Assembly (NCBI GenBank): GCA_905116865.2
Contig: CAJHNH020005968.1
Coordinates: forward strand, 30,001 to 94,000
Direction of reading: 5' to 3'
Length of the DNA stretch: 64,000 nt
Source of the DNA: Candidula unifasciata
Taxonomy: Eukaryota; Mollusca; Gastropoda; Stylommatophora; Geomitridae
The translations under genes were made by a program, and so were the position numbers. Below, one piece after another: positions 45,708 through 56,555 of this stretch. The stretch's first letter is position 1, and each line of letters starts with the position of its first letter. The notes beneath the pieces were generated by a model. That model did no database searches and had not been told where the DNA came from. It saw only the letters and a program-made list of their open reading frames with translations.

Positions 45708-46079
45708 AATTTTAGGCGACAAGTTAGAACAAATAAAAGCCTGAGATCACGTACCCACAATCATCATCCTTTATGAGCCGGTAAACGGCACGTCACGTTG
45801 GGTTCGCATTCAAGTTCCCAGCTCCGCCCTGTTGCTTGCAACTGTTTCGATTTCTGAAATGGAGTTTAGCCCAGCATTTTTATACCCGAAATACAATTAA
45901 TAAAATCAGGATATTTCTGGGGATTTAAGATATGTTTTTGTTTTTTAATTTTAATGTACTAAAAGAAAATGCATTGGGGGAAAAAATATAAATTTATTCG
46001 AGACGCTGCAGACTGTAAGGCCCTAAGATTAGCTTAGTTAACGTATGCCTGAATCCAGCACCGATTCCAGACACAGGCA

Positions 46080-46193
46080 TGAGCTACGGCGTTCGTGTTT
46101 TGTGCGAACTCTCGGCAGGCGACTAGCCGTTCTGTGGAGAGTGATGTATCCGTGTGCGAAGTACCGGTACAGTGAATTTGACCTGCTCAGCTG
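46080..46193 (+). mobile_element. Family D SINE body, 85 bp upstream of the BCL11 exon
   Basis: CATGAGCTACGGCGTTCGTG, TTTTGTGCGAACTCTCGG and a terminal CCGGTACAGTGAATTTGACC match family D; the head is missing. Its end lies 85 bp before the splice acceptor. Confidence 0.6.
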
Positions 46194-46278
46194 TAACTTT
46201 TAACACATGTATAGGACCTTGTTTGTGTTACGTGAGTACTGTGTTGTTAATTTGTTACTGGCTTTTTTCTGTTTGCAG

Positions 46279-46764
46279 TGGAGGAGGAGAACGACCTGCT
46301 GGTATGTGGAGACTGCCAGACTCGCTTCCCACTGCACGACATCGTGCACTTTATCCGCCACAAGAAGCAGTGCTGCAACAAGGAAAACGTCCTCTCCTCA
46401 GACAAGGCCCCGTCCAAGCCGGATGGCGGAAACAGCGACATCCTCGGAGACAAGAACGATGATGGCGTGGAAGACATGGTCGATGAGGGCGTGGACATGT
46501 CCAAAGTGTCCTCCCGGAGAGAGGAGGGCGAGGAGGCGACGATGGACAACGACAGCGAGAATGAGGAAGACTCCATGGACGCGACAGAGCATACGAACTT
46601 GGTGATTGGGGAGGTTGTCAACGGAGAGGCGAAGGAGGGAAGGAGTAGGAAGAAAGAGAAAGAGAAGAATGGTTCAGCCAGTGCTGGTTCCTCATCTCGA
46701 GAAGGAAGGACGCCGCTGCGGCAGAGGCAGGTGGTGGATGCCGAGTCGAACACCACCCATTCAG
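46279..46764 (+). CDS. BCL11: BCL11-family transcription factor, exon with N-terminal CCHC zinc finger
   Basis: Internal coding exon of a BCL11A/B-type sequence-specific transcriptional regulator (nuclear). The acceptor is a pyrimidine-rich tract ending TTTGCAG at 46278 and the donor is CAG/GTGAGT at 46764/46765. The exon holds 2 nt of a split codon, 161 full codons and 1 nt of the next codon, so both flanking introns are phase 1. The peptide opens EEENDLLVCGDCQTRFPL. It carries C9, C12, H27 and C31/C32 in a C-x2-C-x14-H-x3/4-C arrangement, matching the BCL11 N-terminal finger (human: LLTCGQCQMNFPLGDI). In BCL11 proteins this finger mediates self-association. It is followed by an acidic Ser/Glu/Asp-rich linker (about residues 45-110) and a basic RKKEKEK patch that may act as a nuclear localisation signal. 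The first exon, expected to encode the MSRRKQ-type NuRD-binding N terminus, was not found upstream. BCL11A and BCL11B cannot be separated; invertebrates usually have one gene. Confidence 0.9.
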
Positions 46765-46776
46765 GTGAGTCCATCT

Positions 46777-47470
46777 CTATCACCTCGGATGTAATATCTT
46801 TCTCTGTGCTTAGTAATGTCATTTCTTTCCTGTATGTGTGTCTGTGCCCGGTGATGTGATATCTTCCCTGTATGTGTGTCTGTGCCCGGTGATGTGATAT
46901 CTTTCCTGTATGTGTGTCTGTGCCCGGTGATGTGATATCTTCCCTGTATGTGTGTCTGTGCCCGGTGATGTGATATCTTCCTGTATGTGTGTCTGTGCCC
47001 GGTGATGTGATATCTTTCCTGTATGTGTGTCTGTGCCCGGTGATGTGATATCTTCCCTGTATGTACCCAGTGATGTAATATCTTCCTTATATGTGTGTCT
47101 GTAACAAGTGATGGGATATCTTCCCCGTATGTGCGTCTGTGCCCGGTGATGTGATGTCTTCCCTGTATGTACCCAGTGATGTAATATCTTCCTAATATAT
47201 GTGTCTGTAACAAGTGATGGGATATCTTTCCTGTATGTGTGTATGTGCCCAGTGATGTGATATCTTCCCTGTATGTAAGTCTGTGCCCAGTGAAGTGATA
47301 TCTTCCTTATATATGTGTCTGTACTCTTGTACTCAGTGATGTACTATTTCATGTATGTATACCTGTACTAAGTGATGTGATATCTTCTCTGTATGCATGT
47401 CTGTACTTGGTGATGTGATATCTTCCCTGTATGTTGTATGTATGTCTGTACTCACTGGCGTAATATCTTT
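46777..47470. repeat. Tandem array, 38-bp unit, starting next to the BCL11 splice donor
   Basis: Unit CTGTGCCCGGTGATGTGATA TCTTYCCTGTATGTGTGT, about 17 copies, with divergence at both ends. A recognisable half-unit begins 12-20 bp after the GTGAGT donor. Confidence 0.92.
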
Positions 47471-47987
47471 CCCCTCTGTTGTTTGTTTCTCTTGATGTCA
47501 GTGCTGTGTCATTGTTGCCCTTGTATTATTACAATCTCAGATTTCTTCCACATAAGATGCTTCACTTATATTTTGTATGTATGTCTGTCCTCCCTGTATG
47601 ATGTGTGTTTCTCTATGACGTGTTACATGTATGTGTTTTGCCTATGTCTAAATCTGGTATAATATCTTCCTAGGATGTTGCCTGCTTGTGGGAATCACTG
47701 TATACATTATGTGATGTGTTGTCTCTGTATACTGTATGTATGTGAACCATTGATTGTGTGTTTCTGTCTGTCGGCCCATCCGTCCGTCTGTCTGTCAGTC
47801 GGTCTGTCTACCTATATGTCTCGTATCCAGCTTTCTGCTTGTCTGTCTACATATCAATATCTGCATGTCTATATCTACCTTTCGGTCTGTCTACCTGTCT
47901 GTCTACTGCTGTTTGTGTCTGTCTCTGTCCCCCTCTTTGATCCGCCTTTATTCAAGTTTGTTTTACCTTTGATAATTGTGATTTGCT

Positions 47988-48080
47988 TCTGGAACAAGAC
48001 TAAAATCCAGACGTGGATGAACAACCAGAACTTTCCGCCTGTTTTCAGTTGGTGAACACAAAGAAAAGAATGGTCTCCAA
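47988..48080 (+). mobile_element. Family A SINE-like repeat, copy 14 (3' end only)
   Basis: TTCTGGAACAAGACTAAAAT, then CCAGACGTGGATGAACAACC, and a decayed GTTGGTGAACACAAAGAAAA tail, inside the BCL11 intron. Confidence 0.6.
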
Positions 48081-48124
48081 TTTAAATTCTGTAGGATGTA
48101 TATTTGATTGCATCTGGTTTTATC

Positions 48125-48305
48125 TTATATGGCTCGGTCTCTCTCCGTCTGCAGCTTGCATCGTACAAAGCTCGAACTTCGTAACTCCAGTGACCGTCCC
48201 CGGGAATCTCCATAAATAATGCGCTTGTAAACATCTGTGAACCGAACGCACGACTTTCAGAGCGCAAAGTGAATGGCTTGACCATTTCGCCATTTGTCTC
48301 AAAAA
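48125..48305 (-). mobile_element. Family D tRNA-like SINE, copy 5
   Basis: Minus strand: GGCGAAATGGTCAAGCCATT, TTGCGCTCTGAAAGTCGTGC, GTTCGGTTCACAG, and GAGTTACGAAGTTCGAGCTT. Confidence 0.7.
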
Positions 48306-48496
48306 GGTTGTTTATAACCATGTTTTCCCGTTGTTAATCTAAATAATAATCACAATGTGATTTTGTATTTCAGAAAAAGATTCATTTTTGTGCTTCATTA
48401 TATCTTGCTTTCATCTAATATGTTCATGTAACTATAGTAGTGCATCTGACCAGATGCCAGGCAATAACTCCTCGCCCAATATGGGACGCAGTTGTT

Positions 48497-48672
48497 GTTT
48501 TTTTTTTAAATATATTTTTAATGCCCCACCCCGGCTGTCGGCCAGGGCCCTAAATATAACCTACGTGTTGAACCGGGTTTCTGGGATTTGTACCTGGGGG
48601 ATTGTCAACCTAATGGGGGCACTTTGTGTCTTTAGGTGTCGTCATGCTGTTCTGATAAGGTTGAACATCAGT
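48497..48672 (-). mobile_element. Family C repeat, copy 4, old
   Basis: Diverged: AATGCCCCACCCCGGCTGTC, GGCCAGGGCCCTAAATATA, AACCGGGTTTCTGGGATTTG, GGGGGCACTTTGTGTCTTTA. Confidence 0.6.
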
Positions 48673-48788
48673 AAGTCAATCAGACAGCGATAGATCGTAC
48701 AATATTTTGTTTGTGGTCCCATTATTCAGTAGGAATATCGGCGAGCGTATTGACGTCTGTCCTGATGGACCTCTGGCGAGGGTCATGG

Positions 48789-48789
<1 letters not shown>

Positions 48790-48854
<65 letters not shown>
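48790..48854. repeat. (CT)n microsatellite
   Basis: About 32 CT units in the BCL11 intron. Confidence 0.95.
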
Positions 48855-48859
<5 letters not shown>

Positions 48860-49254
48860 CCCACTTCCCCGCTTCTATCCATAAGCTTTGTGTTTTAATT
48901 ATGTCCAGCGAATAAATGACCCCTCCCCGCGGCCTGGTTATCTTAATGATATTGACATTTCTCTTTGATCATTCAGTGCCCTCAGACCAGTGTCCGTTGA
49001 CCTGGTCCGTCCAGGAACTTAAGGGCCCCAGGGACTTCCTAGTGTCCACTGGAGGGTCAGTGGTATTTTTCTCTCCTGGTCAGTTAGATCGGCGTTAATT
49101 TGTACGAGCTTTGTGTGTGCGTGCGTGTGCGCGCGAGCGTGTGTTTGCGTGTGTATGGTGTGATTTTTATAAAGACGTGTTCTGTCATTTGCTATTTAGC
49201 AACATCGTGTGCCGTGCCAATACACATAGGTTGTCGTGTTTCGCCATATCACAC

Positions 49255-49330
49255 AATAACTGAAATCACGGATCAGGTCAGTGTTCTTGTCTCGCCACAA
49301 CCGTTTAGATAAGCCGTGCATGTTTTGCTA
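49255..49330 (-). mobile_element. Short LINE 3' fragment
   Basis: Shares an interrupted stretch (ATCACGGATC...GTGTTCTTGTCTC.CC) with the 3' part of the LINE remnant at 14780-14840. Only about 70 bp are alignable. Confidence 0.35.
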
Positions 49331-49362
49331 TAGTAGTCAGATTGGCTATTAAAGTAAAAGAA

Positions 49363-49622
49363 CCATTTTCAACGCTTTCAGACGTATTGGGCACATAGGG
49401 CTAGACCTATATTTTATAGGCCAGTCGGTACTCGGGAGTAATGCGGTCACTATCTCAACGGCCGCCTTTACTTCCCATGACTGTAACTGGTACCAGTTTA
49501 AGGCTAGGTGGATCTGGGCGCCAAAGTCATTAAAATATTTTTTTATTAAATCCGGCTCCCTCAGGATCTGAACCTGGGACCTTTGGATGCGAGGGCCCAG
49601 CCGCTACACCACGGTGGCTGCC
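49363..49622 (-). mobile_element. Family B SINE with tRNA-like head
   Basis: Minus-strand head GCCACCGTGGTGTAGCGGCT, then a B box AGGTTCAGATCCTGAGG. The body and the AGGGCTAGACCTATA tail match other copies. It ends 14 bp before the 22-bp array. Confidence 0.85.
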
Positions 49623-49635
49623 AAGATTATTTAGA

Positions 49636-50257
49636 CCTGTCTCCACAAGGTCTGGTACCTGTCTCCACAAGGTCTGGTAGCTGTCTCCACAAGGTCTGGT
49701 AGCTGTCTCCACAAGGTCTGGTATCTGTCTCCACAAGGTCTGGTACCTGTCTCCACAAGGTCTGGTAGCTGTCTCCACAAGGTCTGGTATCTGTCTCCAC
49801 AAGGTCTGGTATCTGTCTCCACAAGGTCTGGTACCTGTCTCCACAAGGTCTGGTAGCTGTCTCCACAAGGTCTGGTACCTGTCTCCACAAGGTCAGGTAC
49901 CTGTCTCCACAAGGTCTGGTAGCTGTCTCCACAAGGTCTGGTACCTGTCTCCACAAGGTCTGGTACCTGTCTCCACAAGGTCTGGTACCTGTCTCCACAA
50001 GGTCTGGTAGCTGTCTCCACAAGGTCTGGTACCTGTCTCCACAAGGTCTGGTACCTGTCTCCACAAGGTCTGGTACCTGTCTCCACAAGGTCTTGTAGCT
50101 GTCTCCACAAGGTCTGGTACCTGTCTCCACAAGGTCTGGTAGCTGTCTCCACAAGGTCTGGTACCTGTCTCCACAAGGTCTGGTAGCTGTCTCCACAAGG
50201 TCTGGTACCTGTCTCCACAAGGTCTGGTACCTGTCTCCACAAGGTCTGGTACCTGTC
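49636..50257. repeat. Tandem array, 22-bp unit (about 28 copies)
   Basis: Copies of ACCTGTCTCCACAAGGTCTG GT with the third position C, G or T. A 22-bp unit with no stop on the minus strand leaves all three minus frames open (up to 226 codons); these are not genes. Confidence 0.97.
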
Positions 50258-50396
50258 GTCGTCGTGTTGATCTTGTGGTTTGTCCGGGGCGGGACCGTGC
50301 ACACCACGCTGGCTTACCAGGCTATCTAGTGTCTGACCAATGAGACAGTGTCTGTATTGTTCTTCTGCGAGAGTAATTAGGTCACATGTCTTAACT

Positions 50397-50562
50397 TCCG
50401 GTTTCTATTAGATTTGCGGTAAATTTTCAACTTCTGTGAGATTTAACTTAAATGTCCAGCTTCTGTGAGATTTGCGGTAAATGTCCAAATTCTGTGAGAT
50501 TTAACTTAAATGTCCAACTTTTGTGAGATTTGCCCTAAATGTCCAGCTTCTGGGAGATGTGC
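50397..50562. repeat. Tandem array, about 31-bp unit (5 copies)
   Basis: Alternating variants of TTCTGTGAGATTTAACTTAA ATGTCCAGC and the same with GCGGTAAA. Confidence 0.85.
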
Positions 50563-51545
50563 ACCTGCCATCTAATGTATAATTTGGGCAACAGCACCAC
50601 GACCCTCCAGAGTTGTAACTTCTGCGTGCCCAGACTGTCCCCTTTGATTTATTACCTAACTGTGTGGAACTAAAGAGGGATTCGACAACAGTGAACTTTT
50701 GTTTGAGAGTTCATCTGTTGACAAAGTTACCAAAGACGGTAAGCACGAGAAAAGAGAGGTGGAGGTTAGGTTGGCGAAGGCGAGAGTGGGAGGGAGGGCG
50801 GGGGGCTGGGGGGGGGGGGAGACGGAACGGAAGAGAGGATAAAATGAGTAGAAGAGCAGCAGGATGGAAAAGCAGTTGGGGTTGAGTAACCGGAAGATCT
50901 TTACGTAAGCTCATCTCTGATCAGGTAGTACGGACCATAGAGATGGAGGTTAAGGCAGTGTCCGTGCTGGGCTGTCCTTGCCTCGCCCCTGAAGGTGGAA
51001 GACGTCATTCATTTACAACGACTACTGGCCATTGGTCAGCTATGGTAATACATTGTATTGACTGACCGGACCGTATCCTGGTTTTATTGACCGCCCTGTC
51101 TCGCACAGTCCACTCATGTTTCCTCTCCCGGGACAAGAACGGACCAATAGTGTCTGACCAGTGGCCGGCTTCTCTCTCTCCATTACTACCTTGGGTTTAG
51201 TTTCATGTTTATTTTCTTTTTGTCGAGTCTTCCTTGTCTGATTTCTTGGTCAATTTGCGTCATTCTCATCTCATTTTCTACTCACATACGCACGTACATA
51301 ATCACAGCACACACATAAACATACACTACACCTCTTAGTCTTCAAACTGGGCTAAAGCGCTACCATAGAAATGGGAGGTAATCATTGGCTAAGACAAGTA
51401 ACTCTTGCTTAAGTCCAGTAACTGGGTCGGTCTGTGGTACCTCATCGACCGGTCAGATCGATTGTCTGTGTTGGACATGTCTGCGGGGACTGATGGCAAC
51501 TGGGCACAGACTAGGTCAGTCTGGATATCAGTCTTGTTTCATTAT
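50563..51545. other. BCL11 intron, no recognised feature
   Basis: Purine-rich at 50740-50860 (G-run near 50810); otherwise unique. Confidence 0.55.
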
Positions 51546-53140
51546 TGAGCAAGGAGGAATAGCGGGTTGGTCTCTCACTCCTGTATCATTATTACACGAG
51601 GAATATCGTGTTGGTCTCTCACTCCTGTATTATTATTACAAAATTAGGTTGGCGTGTTGGTCTCTCACTCCTGTATCATTATTACACAAGGAGGGTTAGC
51701 ATGTAGGTCTTTTACTCCTGTATCATTATTACACAAGGAGGATTGGCGTGTTGGTCTCTCACTCCTGTATCATTATTACACAAGGAGGATTGGCGTGTTG
51801 GTCTCTCACTCCTGTATCATTATTACACAAGGAGGATTGGCGTGTTGGTCTCTCACTCCTGTATCATTATTACACAAGGAGGATTGGCGTGTTGGTCTCT
51901 CACTCCTGTATCATTATTACACAAGGAGGATTGGCGTGTTGGTCTCTCACTCCTGTATCATTATTACACAAGGAGGATTGGCGTGTTGGTCTCTCACTCC
52001 TGTATCATTATTACACAAGGAGGATTGGCGTGTTGGTCTCTCACTCCTGTATCATTATTACACAAGGAGGATTGGCGTGTTGGTCTCTCACTCCTGTATC
52101 ATTATTACACAAGGAGGATTGGCGTGTTGGTCTCTCACTCCTGTATCATTATTACACAAGGAGGATTGGCGTGTTGGTCTCTCACTCCTGTATCATTATT
52201 ACACAAGGAGGGTTGGCGTGTTGGTCTCTCACTCCTGTATTATTATTACACAAGGAGGGTTGGCGTGTTGGTCTCTCACTCCTGTATTATTATTACACAA
52301 GGAGGGTTGGCGTGTTGGTCTCTCACTCCTGTATTATTATTACACAAGGAGGGTTAGCATGTAGGTCTTTTACTCCTGTATCATTATTACACAAGGAGGA
52401 ATAGAGTGTTGGTCTCTTACTCCTGTATCATTATTACACAAGGAGGGTTGGCGTGTTGGTCTCTCACTCCTGTATCATTATTACACAGGGAGAAATGGCG
52501 TGTTGGTCTCTCACTCCTGTATCATTATTACACAGGGAGAAATGGCGTGTTGGTCTCTCACTCCTGTATCATTATTACACACGGAGGGTTAGCGTGTTGG
52601 TCTCTCACTCCTGTATTATTATTACACACGGAGGGTTGGCGTCTTGGTCTCTCACTCCTGTATCATTATTACACAAGGAGGTTGGCGTGTTGGGCTCTCA
52701 CTCCTGTATTATTATTACACACGGAGGGTTGGCGTGTTGGTCTCTCACTCCTGTATCATTATTACACACGGAGGGTTGGCGAGTTGGTCTCTCGCTCCTG
52801 TATCATTATTACACAAGGAGGGTTGGCGTGTTGGTCTCTCACTCCTGTATCATTATTACACAAGGAGGGTTGGCGGGTTAGTCTCTCACTCCTGTATTAT
52901 TATTACACAAGGAGGGTTGGCGTGTTGGTCTCTCACTCCTGTATCATTATTACACAAGGAGGGTTTGCGTGTTTGTCTCTCACTCCTGTATCATTATTAC
53001 ACAAGGAGGGTTGGCGGGTTAGTCTCTCACTCCTGTATTATTATTACACAAGGAGGGTTGGCGTGTTGGTCTCTCACTCCTGTATCATTATTACACAAGG
53101 AGGGTTTGCGTGTTTGTCTCTCACTCCTGTATCATTATTA
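51546..53140. repeat. Tandem array, 47-bp unit (about 34 copies)
   Basis: Unit GGAGGATTGGCGTGTTGGTC TCTCACTCCTGTATCATTAT TACACAA. The central copies (51735-52200) are almost identical; variants increase toward the right. Open frames (up to 273 codons) derive from the repeat. Confidence 0.97.
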
Positions 53141-53232
53141 CTAGGGCTGTACCGAATAGAGATTTTCACTATTCGGCCGAATACGAATAACGGGACCAAC
53201 TATTCGGCCGAATACGAATACAAATAGTGTAT
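53141..53232 (+). mobile_element. hAT-like terminal sequence
   Basis: Begins CTAGGGCTGTACCGAATAGA, the form of many hAT transposon termini, followed by two copies of a segment containing ACTATTCGGCCGAATACGAA (about 53168 and 53199). The opposite end was not found; it is directly followed by the truncated LINE. It abruptly ends the 47-bp array. Confidence 0.5.
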
Positions 53233-53970
53233 TGGGTATAAAATATATCTTTAAAAAAAAATCAAATGTACGCTGAACTTTTTTTTTTTCACATAAAGTA
53301 GCACAGAATAGTCATCTGTTTTTAGCATCGGAGCCCTTGAGGTTTACTGCTGCAGATATCATTCGTCTCCATTCATCTCTCTGGCTGGCCTTATCTTCAC
53401 AATTTGTGACACCAGTTGTTTGCAGGTCTGGCTGGACATTATCTCTCGATCTTCTTTTTTAGTCTGTCTCGTGGTCTACGCCCATTCCTCTCTCAGGTGT
53501 ATACAGTTTTATTTCTCTGTCTTCTGACATTCTTTCAATATGCCCCAACCATTTTAGTCTGTTAGCTCTCATGATGCCAGTGACCAATGGTGATTTAAAC
53601 AGATTATGTGTTACGTTGTTGCTTTCCACTCTCCATTCCCCGCTGTTAGCATCTTGTATGGGTCCAAAGATTTGTCGTAAGGATGTTTTCGAAAACCTGT
53701 AATAAGGCCTCATCTCTTTTATTTCTGCGTCAAGTTTCAGAGCCATATAAAATGACTGGTCTTATCAACGTTTTAAATATTTTGATCTTGGTGTTGCGAG
53801 ACAGACACTTTGACTTTAGCAGATGTTGAAGGGCATAGTATACTTTATTTCTAGATTATATTCTAGATTGTGTTTCTTCTCTCAGCACGTTGGAGCAGTT
53901 GAAGTTTGCGCCCAATTACTTATATGTTTCGGTTCTTCTGATTTTCATATTATCGACTTCGATGTGGCCG
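53230..53970 (-). mobile_element. 5'-truncated LINE inserted in the 47-bp array
   Basis: Read on the minus strand from about 53970: a KYLG-type motif near 53925, TLIRPVILYGSET near 53755, then RLKWLGHIERMSEDREIK (about 53520-53570) and a final SQRDEWRRMISAAVNLKGSD segment near 53340. Pieces are in different frames, so it is dead. The 5' truncation coincides with the resumption of the tandem array at about 53970. Confidence 0.75.
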
Positions 53971-54250
53971 ATATTACACAAGGAGGGTTGGCGGGTTGGT
54001 CTCTCACGTGTGTTTCATGCCGGTCTATGATTCCAGTTGAATGTATTACACCAGGAGAAGTATCACGCTGGTCTCTCGCGTGTGTTTCAAGCTGGACTGT
54101 GATTTCAGAGGCATGTACTACTTACTCTAGGAGAAGTATCACGTCGGTCTCTCACGTGTGTTTCTGGCTGGTCTGTGATTCCAGTTGAATGTATTACACC
54201 AGGAGAAGTATCACGTCGGTCTCTCACGTGTGTTTCTTGGACTGGGATTT
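53970..54250. repeat. Diverged continuation of the 47-bp array, about 72-bp unit
   Basis: After the LINE insertion, one 47-bp-type unit (ATTACACAAGGAGGGTTGGC) is followed by units built on ACACCAGGAGAAGTATCACG, GGTCTCTCACGTGTGTTTC and CTGTGATTTCAG. Confidence 0.85.
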
Positions 54251-54589
54251 CAGATGTATGTATTACTCTCGGTAGTGAGTCAGCCAGTCTCTCGGCAGTC
54301 AATCAGCCGGTCTCTCGGCAATCAGTCAGCCGGTCTGTGCAGAGAAAGGATACATACAACCCGATGGAGAACCCTAGATGCTACCCTTTGAGTAACTTCC
54401 ATCTTGTATGGTCATTCTGTATTGTTACCGTCGACTGTTAGTCCGTCTCCATCCAAATGTAACACCGTCTTCCTCTTGCTTCCTCCACCTTTACTTCTCT
54501 CCTCAGAGCATTCTTTAACCCAAACGCCTCCTCTTTCCGCATGACGTACACGTCTTGTCTGCTGCATTCAAGGGGTACCAGATACAGTC

Positions 54590-54680
54590 ATTAGGAAGTT
54601 AAGGCGGCCGGCGGGATGCTGACCACATCACCCATCGGTCTATAAAAATCTGTGTGTAACCTCGTATACCGTCCTTCTTT
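54590..54680 (+). mobile_element. Family B SINE body fragment
   Basis: GGAAGTTAAGGCGGCCGGCG, GATGCTGACCACATCACCCA, then TCTATAAAAATCTG. Confidence 0.7.
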
Positions 54681-54778
54681 CTTGAATCTTGAATCCGGGA
54701 TTGTATTCTTCTTCTGTGTTTGTTCTCTTCTACTGCCATACAATTCTGTGTGTTTGTCTATTTGACCATATTTCTCTT

Positions 54779-55052
54779 TTTCTTATTTTTCTTCGCGTTC
54801 ATCGGCTTTAAACTCTGGCGCAAAGTTTTGTTTGTTCGTCAACTTCTGGACTCTAGTCCTATTCCAGAAACAGTGTGGCGTGCATATCTGTTTCACAGGT
54901 CAGACTCATTTGCATGAAGACTTTTGGTTCCTTGCCTCCCAGGCAGATGTACTCTGACTTCGAAGGAAGATCCCCTTTAGTATTTTACGACATGCAGGAA
55001 GTGTGTCTGTTTTTGTTTTCCCAACGGTGGGACCCCGGAACCCACACGGGGA
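54779..55052 (-). mobile_element. Family A SINE-like repeat, copy 15
   Basis: Reverse-oriented: TTCTTCGCGTTCATCGGCTT at the 3' end and GACCCCGGAACCCACACGGG at the 5' end. In the BCL11 intron. Confidence 0.75.
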
Positions 55053-55392
55053 AGCATATATCTAAAGCTTCTATTTTGTCTTCATATTTTCTGTTCGCCA
55101 ACCATGTTCCTGTCTACACAGATATAAGAGTTAGTTGTGCACTCCTTACAGGACCTTGCAGAACCAACCCCAGCATTCCTTGACTACTTGTGGTTTCACT
55201 AGGCAAAATTACGTTCATTAGTTTGCTATTGCCTTGTAAACGGTCGTCTGTCGATATCACTGTCGAAACCAGTGCAAGGCGGTCTGCTGTCAAATCGTCC
55301 GCAGCTGTGGTTGAACATTGCCCCCCCCCCCAGAATTACGAATTGCGTTCGCAACGCCTAAGCCCCAGACGCTGATTAAACCCTCCTTGAAA

Positions 55393-55650
55393 CAAGGAGC
55401 CGCAGTAGCTCAGTGGTCAGGCCGGGGTCTGCTAGTCCCAAGATCTAAAAGCCCTAGGGTTCGATCACCGTCAAGGCAGATTTTAATGATTTACCTGAGC
55501 TGGCAGGTCGACCCAGCCTAAAGTGGAGATAAGAAAATATCATGGAACGTAAAGGCAACCGGCGTGATGTTGACCGCATTGTCCATCGACTGCCGATTGG
55601 ACTGTAAAATCTAGATCAAGCACTTTGTGCCCAGTGACGTGGGAAAGTGT
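55393..55650 (+). mobile_element. Family B SINE with tRNA-like head, diverged
   Basis: Head GCAGTAGCTCAGTGGTCAGG (A box) and GGGTTCGATCACC (B box); body CAGGTCGACCCAGCCTAAAG and GGCAACCGGCGTGATGTTGA. Confidence 0.8.
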
Positions 55651-56555
55651 CACTAGTAGATTGGTAACGGATCGTTTTATGAAATCATCCACGCTTCTAT
55701 GCCCAGGTACTGCGACCTGACACCAGGGTTAATGGGAAATAATTCCTTCTGGCCGGGGGCAGGCCTGCTAATTGGACTTTTTTGAAAAACCCAGCTAAGA
55801 TGACCAAAAAACTCAAGCAATACTCAATCGAAAAAAAAAACTAAAAAAAAAAAAAACAGATTGTTAAAAACTACAAATTTTATAGTTACGAAACGAAACC
55901 TTTACCCACTTTTATATAAGGTTAAATTAAAAAAAAAAACCCCAGATTTCAAAATTTGGACCCAAGGCGTCGAATAAAAACCCAGATCTGGGGGTAAAAA
56001 CCAATCATTGACAGCCCTGGTCGGGAGGTTTTTTTTCTTTCTTCTTGTGTTATCTTTCTGATTGACTCCGACAGACAAGTTCTTGTGATAAGGTGGTCGG
56101 GAGTCAGACCTGAGGCAGTATCAGGTGTTTGAACAGGGCTCAGATATCGGCGATCCTAAAGGCTGTCTTTACCTACATCTGGAAACTCGCATTGTCAGAA
56201 CAGTTACCATGGGAGCTAAAAGGTTGCCCAGCCGGTGTCAGTCTGTGATTGATAATTGCCCCAGAAGGTTCAAGCCTGCCGAGAACACACGTTAAACCTG
56301 TTTGGTGTTTTGAAGACCCGTGCAGGACAGTCGTGGGCGTGTCTTCCCCATCTTCGCTAGCTCTCCCATTTCCAGAGAAAGCCGTTAGCTTTGTAACAGT
56401 GAATGGATCCGTCTGTAACTTTACACTAAAAACCATTCATTTATGCTATATTCTCCTTGTCTGTTTCCTGTATATGTTTTGCAGAACTCCGATTAAAATT
56501 AATCTATACTAAATACCGGCTCTTGTTTGTTCGTCATAAGCAGACACGCCGGAAA
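55651..56555. other. BCL11 intron, no recognised feature
   Basis: A-run-rich at 55800-55990, then unique DNA up to the 24-bp array. Confidence 0.55.

Noticed and set aside
49627..50307. 226-codon minus-strand frames (TLWRQVPDLVETG repeats)
   Set aside because: 22-bp array open in all three frames, which is incompatible with selection on one frame.
50845..50883. ATG followed by codons for SRRAAG, reminiscent of the BCL11 MSRRKQ start
   Set aside because: It lies downstream of the CCHC exon, diverges after four residues and soon reaches a stop.
51654..53227. 273-codon + frames (LLYHYYTRR repeats)
   Set aside because: 47-bp array; the peptide period is an effect of the repeat and several frames are equally open.
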